Assembly: GCA_035630195.1 (NCBI GenBank)
Contig: DASQLD010000399.1
Span: 1 to 5,220 of the forward strand
Reading direction: 5' to 3'
Source: DASQDN01 sp035630195
GTDB lineage: Bacteria; Acidobacteriota; Terriglobia; Bryobacterales; Bryobacteraceae
Length of the DNA: 5,220 nucleotides
Notes under the pieces: generated by a model
Databases searched by the model: none
What the model saw: the letters and a program-made list of their open reading frames with translations, nothing else
Told to the model about the DNA's origin: nothing
Position numbers and translations under genes: made by a program
Shown: positions 1 to 5,220 of the stretch, piece after piece
Layout of the letters: every line of letters starts with the position of its first letter
Position numbering within the stretch: position 1 is the first letter of the stretch

Positions 1-1062
1 CACAGGCGGATGAAGGCCAAGATGGTCGATTTCGGCGGCTGGGACATGCCTGTCCAGTACTCGGGCATCATCGAGGAACACAACACGGTCCGCAATGCCG
101 TGGGACTGTTCGATGTCAGTCACATGGGCGAGATTGAAGTCCGCGGACCCGAGGCGCTCAATCTGGTGGATTATGTGTCCTCCAATGATGCTTCCAAGCT
201 CCAGACGGGTCAAGTCCACTATTCCGGACTCCTATACGACCATGGCGGCTTCGTCGATGACATCCTGATTCACAAAGTGGATGACGACCACTTTTTCATC
301 TGCGTCAACGCGTCAAACCAGGAAAAAGACTTCGATCACATCAATTTGATGAATCGCCACAAGGCGACGGTAGAGTTTGCCTCCGATCGGTACGCGCAAA
401 TCGCCGTGCAAGGACCGAAGGCGCTGGCAACGTTGCAGAAGCTGACGAAAACGCCGCTCAATCTCATCAAATATTACTGGTTTGTCGACGGTGAAGTGGA
501 TGGAGTGTTCGCGCGTATCGCGCGAACAGGATATACCGGAGAGGACGGCTTCGAAATCTATGTTGCGCCTGACCGCGCCGAGCCCATATGGGACAAGCTG
601 CTCGATGCCGGCCAAGACTTTGGAATTAAAGCCTGTGGATTGGGTGCGCGAAACACGCTGCGGCTCGAAGCGAAAATGGCGCTCTACGGACACGAAATCG
701 GTCCGAGTGTGACACCGCTCGAGGCAGGGCTCGGGTGGATCACCAAGTTCGATAAAACGGCTGACTTTATCGGCAAGACGGCGCTCGAAAAGCAGAAAGC
801 GGAAGGCGTCAAGCGAACACTCGCCGGCTTTGAGATGATCGGCCGCGGCATCGGCCGTGATGGATATGAAGTGTTCGTCGATGGCAATCCAGCGGGCTGG
901 GTCACCAGTGGCGGACCATCGCCGACAACCGGCAAGAACATCGGTCTCTGTATCCTTCCCGTCGAGGCGGCTAAGACCGGTAACACAATTCAAATCATGA
1001 TCCGGAATCAACCCGTGGATGCAGTTATCGTCCCGACACCTTTCTACAAGCGAGCAAAATAG
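1..1062 (+). CDS. gcvT: Aminomethyltransferase (glycine cleavage system T-protein), 5' end cut by the window edge
   Basis: Cytoplasmic T-protein: takes the aminomethyl group from lipoylated GcvH and transfers the one-carbon unit to tetrahydrofolate, giving 5,10-methylene-THF, ammonia and dihydrolipoyl-GcvH. The frame is open from base 1 (His-Arg-Arg precede the ATG at 10). The family's conserved segment starts before that ATG, and by comparison with remembered E. coli GcvT about ten residues are missing, so ATG 10 is probably not the real start. Numbering from that Met: KMVDFGGWDMPVQY (4-17), LFDVSHMGE (33-41), the Asp pair in GGFVDDILIHK (79-89) where the catalytic Asp of the family sits, VNASNQEKD (99-107), RTGYTGEDGFEIY (172-184), LGARNTLRLEAKMALYGHE (211-229), then the C-terminal barrel domain with TSGGPSPTTGKNIGL (299-313) and the typical PFYKRAK end. 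Length fits the usual 360-370 residues. First visible gene of the operon; gcvH follows after 3 nt. Identification is firm. Confidence 0.97.
   Translation, partial: HRRMKAKMVDFGGWDMPVQYSGIIEEHNTVRNAVGLFDVSHMGEIEVRGPEALNLVDYVSSNDASKLQTGQVHYSGLLYDHGGFVDDILIHKVDDDHFFICVNASNQEKDFDHINLMNRHKATVEFASDRYAQIAVQGPKALATLQKLTKTPLNLIKYYWFVDGEVDGVFARIARTGYTGEDGFEIYVAPDRAEPIWDKLLDAGQDFGIKACGLGARNTLRLEAKMALYGHEIGPSVTPLEAGLGWITKFDKTADFIGKTALEKQKAEGVKRTLAGFEMIGRGIGRDGYEVFVDGNPAGWVTSGGPSPTTGKNIGLCILPVEAAKTGNTIQIMIRNQPVDAVIVPTPFYKRAK
506..528. repeat. Perfect 10-bp inverted repeat with 3-nt loop inside gcvT
   Basis: Arms TGTTCGCGCG (506-515) and CGCGCGAACA (519-528) are exact reverse complements around the trinucleotide TAT (516-518). 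The stretch encodes Val-Phe-Ala-Arg-Ile-Ala-Arg-Thr, just before the conserved GYTG motif. No T-run follows, so it does not look like an intrinsic terminator. The alternating GCGCG core, from repeated Ala-Arg codons, makes such symmetry easier to reach by chance. Function unknown; it may be only a coding by-product. Confidence 0.6.
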
Positions 1063-1065
1063 AAC

Positions 1066-1443
1066 ATGTATCCCGACAATTTTCGGTACACGAAGGAACA
1101 CGAGTGGGTGTCCATCGAAGGTGACACTGGGACCATCGGCATCACCGATCATGCCCAGCATGAACTTGGCGATATTGTTTACGTCGATCTGCCCAAGGTG
1201 GGCGCGAGCGTAGCCAAGGGCGGCACAATCGGATCGGTCGAGTCGGTGAAGGCCGTTTCCGATATCTACTCGCCGGTATCCGGAGATGTCATCGAGATCA
1301 ATCAGGCGCTCGCTGATAAGCCCGAGCGGTTAAATGAAGACCCTCACGGCGACGCCTGGCTCGTCAAAGTTCGTCTCACATCATCGGACGAAGTAAAAGG
1401 CCTGTTGTCAGCTGAAGATTATCGAAGTTATATAGGAGAGTAG
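1066..1443 (+). CDS. gcvH: Glycine cleavage system H-protein (lipoyl carrier)
   Basis: Small cytoplasmic lipoyl-bearing shuttle that carries the aminomethyl intermediate from the P-protein to the T-protein and is then reoxidised by the L-protein. The 125-residue product matches the family's usual length. It starts with the typical YPDNFRYTKEHEWV (2-15), followed by GTIGITDHAQHELGDIVYVDLP (22-43). The lipoylation site lies in GSVESVKAVSDIYSP (56-70), with Lys62 as the modified lysine. LNEDPHGDAWLVKV (89-102) and a C-terminal LSAEDYRSYIGE complete the fold. The ATG at 1066 lies 3 nt after the gcvT stop. No clear Shine-Dalgarno precedes it (only a weak AAGCGAG around 1048-1054), so its translation is probably coupled to gcvT. 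The last codons of this gene contain the ribosome binding site of gcvPA. Identification is firm. Confidence 0.98.
   Translation: MYPDNFRYTKEHEWVSIEGDTGTIGITDHAQHELGDIVYVDLPKVGASVAKGGTIGSVESVKAVSDIYSPVSGDVIEINQALADKPERLNEDPHGDAWLVKVRLTSSDEVKGLLSAEDYRSYIGE
1434..1438 (+). promoter_or_regulatory. Ribosome binding site of gcvPA
   Basis: AGGAG lies in the last codons of gcvH, 11 nt before the TTG at 1450 (extended form AGGAGAG, 1434-1440). It supports TTG as the real start, since the protein read from there begins with the family-typical MRYLPKSETERREML. Confidence 0.75.
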
Positions 1444-1449
1444 TCCTCT

Positions 1450-2799
1450 TTGCGTTATCTGCCGAAGTCGGAAACCGAGCGCCGGGAAATGCTCGACACT
1501 CTGGGTCTCGATTCGATCGAAGACCTCTTTTCCCACTTGCCTGAAGAAGCGCGGCTCAAGCGGCCGCTCAATATCGCGCCGGGCAAGTCGGAGTATGAAA
1601 TCGTCGAATACTTTCGCGCGCGCGGCGAAGAAACGGCCGCCAGCTACACCTCGTTCCTCGGCGCAGGCGTGTACAATCACTATCGCCCTGTGCTCGTGGA
1701 TACCGTCGTGTCACGCGGCGAGTTCCTGACGTCCTACACGCCGTATCAAGCCGAGATCGCGCAAGGAACTCTGACGACTATTTTCGAGTTCCAGTCGATG
1801 CTTTGTCAGTTGACAGGCATGGACGTCGCGAACGCGTCAATGTATGACGGCTCATCGGCAGTCCCGGAAGCCGCGATGATGGCCGTGCGCGTAACGCATC
1901 GCAATCGCGTTTTGGTTGCAAAGACGGTTCACCCGGAATATCGCGAAGTATTGCGCACCTATTCCCAACATCAGGGCATGCCCGTCGATGACTTCGGCTA
2001 CGTGGACGGCGCAGGCTCCCTCGATCTGGCCGATCTTGAATCGAAGATCGGGAATGATGTCGCTGCGGTCATCATTCAGTCGCCCAACTTCTTCGGCATC
2101 GTCGAAGATGTGAAGGCTGCCGCGGAACTCGCTCACAAACATGGAGCGCTCTTAGTGGTCGCGTTTACCGAAGCGGTATCGCTCGGGCTGCTGAGCCCGC
2201 CGAAAGAAGCGGACATCGTAGCCGGGGAGTTGCAATCGTTTGCGATCTCCCCAAGCTATGGCGGGCCTTACGCGGGCATCATTGCCACCAAGGAAGCCTA
2301 CATACGACAGTTGCCGGGCCGCATCGTCGGCGAAACGAAAGACACGCACGGCAATCGCGCTTTCTGCCTCACGCTGGCCACGCGCGAACAGCATATCCGC
2401 CGCGAAAAGGCCACCTCAAACATCTGTACGAATCAAGCCTTGATCGCCTTGATGGCTACGGTATTCATGTCTGTATACGGTAAAGAGGGACTCCGCGAGC
2501 TAGCCGAACAGAACCTTGCCAAGGCGCATTATCTTGCCGAAGGGCTGGACCTGCAATTCTCCGCTCCCTTCTTCAATGAGTTCGTCCTTAGAACTGAACC
2601 GGAAGCCTTGAATGCGGAGTTGCTGAAACACAAAATCATCGGCGGTCTGCCTCTGGGCCGCTTCTATCCTGAACTCGAAGGATGCATGCTGGTGTGCGCG
2701 ACCGAGATGAGCAAACGAGCCCACCTCGATCAATTCAAGAAATGCGCTGAGTCCGTTGTCCAACCAGCGCTCGTTGCGCCACGTGGAGGCAGCCTCTAG
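1450..2799 (+). CDS. gcvPA: Glycine dehydrogenase (decarboxylating) subunit 1 (P-protein N-terminal half)
   Basis: Subunit 1 of the two-subunit P-protein, which with GcvPB decarboxylates glycine and passes the aminomethyl group to lipoyl-GcvH. The 449 residues match the usual length for split GcvPA. It has an aminotransferase-like fold but lacks the PLP lysine, which is in GcvPB. Motifs: FLGAGVYNHY (69-78), SYTPYQAEIAQGTL (95-108), MYDGSSAVPEA (131-141), GELQSFAISPSYGGPYAG (259-276), PGRIVGETKD (289-298) and REQHIRREKATSNICTNQ (312-329). The start is TTG: it has a good Shine-Dalgarno, and the N-terminus MRYLPKSETERREMLDTLGL is what the family shows, so a later Met would remove conserved sequence. 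It sits 6 nt after gcvH, and its TAG stop shares one base with the GTG start of gcvPB, indicating coupled translation and a matched 1:1 supply of the subunits. No damage seen. Confidence 0.97.
   Translation: MRYLPKSETERREMLDTLGLDSIEDLFSHLPEEARLKRPLNIAPGKSEYEIVEYFRARGEETAASYTSFLGAGVYNHYRPVLVDTVVSRGEFLTSYTPYQAEIAQGTLTTIFEFQSMLCQLTGMDVANASMYDGSSAVPEAAMMAVRVTHRNRVLVAKTVHPEYREVLRTYSQHQGMPVDDFGYVDGAGSLDLADLESKIGNDVAAVIIQSPNFFGIVEDVKAAAELAHKHGALLVVAFTEAVSLGLLSPPKEADIVAGELQSFAISPSYGGPYAGIIATKEAYIRQLPGRIVGETKDTHGNRAFCLTLATREQHIRREKATSNICTNQALIALMATVFMSVYGKEGLRELAEQNLAKAHYLAEGLDLQFSAPFFNEFVLRTEPEALNAELLKHKIIGGLPLGRFYPELEGCMLVCATEMSKRAHLDQFKKCAESVVQPALVAPRGGSL
2785..2789 (+). promoter_or_regulatory. Ribosome binding site of gcvPB
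   Basis: GGAGG lies inside the last codons of gcvPA, 9 nt before the GTG at 2799. The near-ideal match and spacing support the GTG start and suggest that ribosomes finishing gcvPA can restart at the overlapping stop-start junction. Confidence 0.8.
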
Positions 2800-4295
2800 T
2801 GATCAGGAAAACGCGTCCGCACATCACGCAGAACGAACCATTGTTGTTTGAAATCAGCTCCCCCGGCAAGAAGGGTTATCAGTTGCCGGAGTTGGATGTA
2901 CCACCGATCGATGCAAAGAAGGCTCTGGGAAGCCAGAACGTCCGGGATGAGATAGAGAACTTTCCTGAAGTGAGCGAGGTGGAAGTGATCCGCCATTTCA
3001 CCCGCCTTTCGACCTGGAACTACGCCATCGATCTTGGCCTGTATCCTTTGGGATCCTGCACGATGAAGTACAACCCAAGGATCAATGAGGTCGTAGCGCG
3101 AACCGAGGGTCTTGCTTGGGCGCACCCGTATCAGCCGGAAGCCTTGTCGCAGGGAGCCATGGAGATCCTGGCGACCCTCGAAGATCTCTTGGCCGAGATC
3201 ACCGGCATGGATGCGGTGACTCTGCAACCTGCGGCCGGAGCGCACGGAGAGATGACGGGCATCTTTCTGATGCGTGCGCTTCTGCAGTCGCAAGGCAATC
3301 CCCGCAAGAAGCTCCTGATCCCTGATTCCGCGCATGGCACGAATCCCGCAACCGCGACAATGGCCGGATACGCGGTGCAGAACATCAAGAGCAACGAACG
3401 CGGTCTTGTCGACCTGCATGAGCTTGAAAAGTTCGTGGATGAAGATGTCGCGGGTCTGATGATCACGAACCCGAACACCATCGGCGTCTTCGAAGAGAAC
3501 ATAACCAAGATCACGGACCTGATGCACTCCAAGGGCGCGCTTGTGTATATGGACGGAGCGAATATGAACGCTCTCGTCGGTATGGCGCGGCCAGGTGACT
3601 TCGGCATTGACGTGATGCACTTGAACCTGCACAAGACGTTCTCCACTCCTCATGGAGGCGGGGGTCCGGGAGCAGGTCCGATCGCTGTCAAGAAGGCTCT
3701 CGAACCATTCCTGCCGACGCCTCGTTTGCGGCGGTCGAAGGATGATCAGTGGACCTGGGACTACAACCGTCCACAATCGGTTGGTCGGGTTCGCGCATTT
3801 TACGGGAACTTCGGCGTTCTAGTCCGAGCGCTTGCCTATACCCTCGCGCACGGAGGCGATGGATTGCGTCGCGCAACGCTCGATGCAGTGCTGAACGCAA
3901 ACTATATTCGAAAGCAACTGGAGCCCTACTTCGATCTGCCTTACACGGCCCCGTCGATGCATGAGTGCGTGTTCTCCGACACGCGACAGGTAAAGAAGGG
4001 AGTGCGCACCGGCGATATTGCGAAGCGGCTTATCGATTACGGCTTTCATCCTTACACCGTCAGCTTTCCTCTGATCGTTCCCGGGGCCTTGATGATTGAG
4101 CCCACGGAAACGGAAAGCAAAAGCGAACTCGATCTGTTTTGCGATGCTTTGATCTCGATCGCCAAGGAGATCGAAGAAGATCCGCAAATGGTCCTGAAAG
4201 CTCCTCACTTGACGCGCACCAGCCGCGTGGATGAAACTGCCGCCGCGCGCAAACCGGTGGTTCGTTGGAAGCCCGGCCAGTCGTCCTCATCGTAG
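2799..4295 (+). CDS. gcvPB: Glycine dehydrogenase (decarboxylating) subunit 2 (PLP-binding P-protein C-terminal half)
   Basis: PLP-carrying subunit of the split P-protein; catalyses glycine decarboxylation with GcvPA and GcvH. The 498-residue product fits the family. Motifs in order: NEPLLFEISSPGKKGYQLPE (12-31), YPLGSCTMKYNPRIN (82-96), LQPAAGAHGEMTG (142-154), DSAHGTNPATA (176-186), ITNPNTIGVFE (222-232), MDGANMNA with Asp252, expected at the PLP ring nitrogen (251-258), and LNLHKTFSTPHGGGGPGAGP (275-294). Lys279 in that last motif is the expected Schiff-base lysine. The C-terminal domain holds HECVFS (388-393) and MIEPTETESKSELD (432-445). The GTG start shares one base with the gcvPA stop. 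The last 31 nt, coding the serine-rich tail KPGQSSSS, also carry the start of the next gene in another frame. No terminator follows the stop, so transcription very likely continues. Confidence 0.98.
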   Translation: MIRKTRPHITQNEPLLFEISSPGKKGYQLPELDVPPIDAKKALGSQNVRDEIENFPEVSEVEVIRHFTRLSTWNYAIDLGLYPLGSCTMKYNPRINEVVARTEGLAWAHPYQPEALSQGAMEILATLEDLLAEITGMDAVTLQPAAGAHGEMTGIFLMRALLQSQGNPRKKLLIPDSAHGTNPATATMAGYAVQNIKSNERGLVDLHELEKFVDEDVAGLMITNPNTIGVFEENITKITDLMHSKGALVYMDGANMNALVGMARPGDFGIDVMHLNLHKTFSTPHGGGGPGAGPIAVKKALEPFLPTPRLRRSKDDQWTWDYNRPQSVGRVRAFYGNFGVLVRALAYTLAHGGDGLRRATLDAVLNANYIRKQLEPYFDLPYTAPSMHECVFSDTRQVKKGVRTGDIAKRLIDYGFHPYTVSFPLIVPGALMIEPTETESKSELDLFCDALISIAKEIEEDPQMVLKAPHLTRTSRVDETAAARKPVVRWKPGQSSSS

Positions 4296-5220
4296 CGATC
4301 GTTCTGCTCCTCCGGCTGCCGTTTCTAACTCAGCCGGTCCAGGGTGACGATCCGACATATATCTTCCAAGCGCAGCATGCGCTGATCGATCCTGCCCATC
4401 CGACGAATGTCCAATACGTCTTTCAAGGACAACTCGTCGACCTGCGTGGACATCCACACCCGCCGCTGAACGCGTGGTTCCTCGCCGGACTGCTAACAAT
4501 CTTCGGCGACGTCTACGAAGTTCCGTTTCATGTCACGTACATTCTCTTCTCACTGATCGCCACGCTAGCAATGTGGTCGCTAGCAAAACGATTTTCCGAC
4601 TGGCCCCTAGGAGCAACGCTGCTCTTCCTTTCCGTCCCTGCATTCGTGATTAACGGCAGCTCGTTCGAAGCAGATCTACCGTTTCTGGCGTTCTGGATGG
4701 CGGGGATCGCGCTTTTCGCTGCGAACAGGCTGTCCCTCGCATGCGTATCTTTGGCGCTGGCATCGCTGAGTGCCTACCAGGCTGTCGTAGCCACACCGAT
4801 CCTGCTGGTCTATTGCTGGTTGCACGCGAGGCGTTCTCGTTCGGCCTGGCTCGTTGCGTTTACTCCCGTAATTGTGATCGCGCTCTACCAAGGGTATGAG
4901 CGGCTTACTAGCGGGGCAATCCCTGCTACTGTACTCACGGGCTACTTCAGCAGCTACGGACTTCAGCAACTGGGTAACAAACTGAAGAACGCGGCGGCCC
5001 TGACCGCGCACACAGGATGGATCGTCTTCCCTGCCCTTGCGGTTGTCGCTTTCCGACGCATGTGGATCTTCGGCATCGTCGCAGCCGGCTTAGCACTTCT
5101 GATCGATCCACATCCCTTGTTTGCGCTCTCTTTTGGTATCGGCGCGATGATCATCGCGTGGTGCCTCACGCGTAGACTCGATTTCCTCACGGCTTGGATA
5201 GTTATCTTCTTCGCCTCTGC
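4265..5220 (+). CDS. Family 39-like (PMT/ArnT-type) membrane glycosyltransferase, 3' end cut by the window edge
   Basis: An uninterrupted frame runs from the in-frame stop at 4232-4234 to the window end, giving 318 residues from the TTG at 4265. That TTG is the only ATG/GTG/TTG start before the conserved region. Residues 5-22 form a hydrophobic first segment (VVLIVAIVLLLRLPFL), followed by an acidic loop QGDDPTYIFQAQ (26-37) with Asp28-Asp29. Next comes GHPHPPLNAWFLAGLLTIFGD (62-82), which matches the HPPL-type motif at the start of PMT_2-like domains; ArnT has KPPL there. FEADLPFLAFW (134-144) fits the next conserved loop. Further hydrophobic segments lie near 88-107, 116-130, 140-152, 156-187, 194-209, 251-279, 285-300 and 307-318. 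Such GT-C enzymes move a sugar from a polyprenyl-phosphate donor to lipid, glycan or protein in the inner membrane; the acceptor here is unknown. It overlaps gcvPB by 31 nt. Only a weak GGTGG (4256-4260) precedes it. The C-terminal part is outside the window. Confidence 0.85.
   Translation, partial: MEARPVVLIVAIVLLLRLPFLTQPVQGDDPTYIFQAQHALIDPAHPTNVQYVFQGQLVDLRGHPHPPLNAWFLAGLLTIFGDVYEVPFHVTYILFSLIATLAMWSLAKRFSDWPLGATLLFLSVPAFVINGSSFEADLPFLAFWMAGIALFAANRLSLACVSLALASLSAYQAVVATPILLVYCWLHARRSRSAWLVAFTPVIVIALYQGYERLTSGAIPATVLTGYFSSYGLQQLGNKLKNAAALTAHTGWIVFPALAVVAFRRMWIFGIVAAGLALLIDPHPLFALSFGIGAMIIAWCLTRRLDFLTAWIVIFFAS

Noticed and set aside
1..9. Glycine riboswitch for the gcv operon
   Set aside because: Such a leader would be upstream of gcvT, which is outside the window. 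Nothing inside the window supports it.
10..12. ATG at 10 as the true gcvT start
   Set aside because: The three codons before it (His-Arg-Arg) remain open to the edge and fit the family's conserved N-terminal stretch, so the real start is most likely left of the window.
313..1161. 282-codon open frame on the minus strand opposite gcvT and the start of gcvH
   Set aside because: It lies entirely opposite well-conserved genes, and its translation shows no recognisable domain. It is rich in Arg, His and Asp, as expected of a mirrored frame in GC-rich coding DNA, and it crosses the gcvT/gcvH junction.
2184..2199. Small hairpin CGGGCT / AGCCCG with a 4-nt loop in gcvPA
   Set aside because: A six-pair stem in GC-rich coding sequence, without a T-run or relation to a gene boundary, is expected by chance.
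2796..3776. 326-codon open frame on the minus strand opposite gcvPB
   Set aside because: Long, but fully antisense to gcvPB. The translation is rich in Arg, His and Val without motifs, consistent with a shadow of codon bias and not with a gene.
4296..4340. Transcription terminator after gcvPB
   Set aside because: I see no stem-loop followed by a T-run. The region is the coding start of the next gene.
4563..4586. Direct repeat CGCTAGCAA at 4563-4571 and 4578-4586
   Set aside because: Both copies are in frame, encode Leu-Ala in a hydrophobic segment and are only 9 nt long. A chance result of similar codons is the simplest reading.
4382..5109. Repeated CTGATCGATCC at 4382-4392 and 5099-5109, giving Leu-Ile-Asp-Pro in two loops of the glycosyltransferase
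   Set aside because: An 11-nt repeat in 5 kb is not remarkable, and the surrounding protein sequence does not extend the similarity beyond a nearby His-Pro.
4676..5190. Two minus-strand open frames (4676-5011 and 4963-5190) in the right-hand part of the window
   Set aside because: They are basic, low-information translations opposite the continuous plus-strand membrane protein frame, which has coherent hydrophobic segments and GT-C motifs. Only the plus-strand reading makes a credible protein.

Overview
The window is one continuous stretch of plus-strand coding sequence from a bacterium. It holds most of a glycine cleavage system operon in the order gcvT-gcvH-gcvPA-gcvPB, followed by the 5' part of a polytopic membrane protein gene. 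That last gene looks like a family 39-type (PMT/ArnT-like, GT-C fold) glycosyltransferase and runs off the right edge. Moderately high GC by eye, the split P-protein (two subunits instead of one long chain) and the T-H-PA-PB order fit several deep bacterial lineages. Acidobacteriota is my best guess from the general look of the proteins, but this is an impression and not a demonstrated placement.

Layout: gcvT (1-1062) is cut at its left end, with roughly ten N-terminal residues missing. gcvH (1066-1443) starts 3 nt after the gcvT stop. gcvPA (1450-2799) starts with TTG 6 nt after the gcvH stop, behind a good Shine-Dalgarno. gcvPB (2799-4295) starts with GTG, which shares one base with the gcvPA stop. 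The membrane protein gene (4265-5220, open at the right edge) starts with TTG inside the last 31 nt of gcvPB, in another frame. There is no intergenic space large enough for an internal promoter or terminator, so the window reads as part of a single transcription unit whose promoter and any leader (such as a glycine riboswitch) would lie left of base 1.

How the genes work together: GcvPA/GcvPB form the PLP-dependent glycine decarboxylase, which loads an aminomethyl group on the lipoyl lysine of GcvH. GcvT moves the one-carbon unit to tetrahydrofolate, giving 5,10-methylene-THF and ammonia. The fourth component, dihydrolipoyl dehydrogenase (L-protein), is not in the window. All four gcv products keep the family motifs I looked for and appear intact, apart from the gcvT edge. 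The membrane protein has no evident biochemical link to glycine cleavage.

I found no mobile element, CRISPR array, RNA gene or novel system. The points worth a second look are the overlapping TTG-started glycosyltransferase gene, its different leucine codon use, and a perfect 10-bp inverted repeat inside gcvT.
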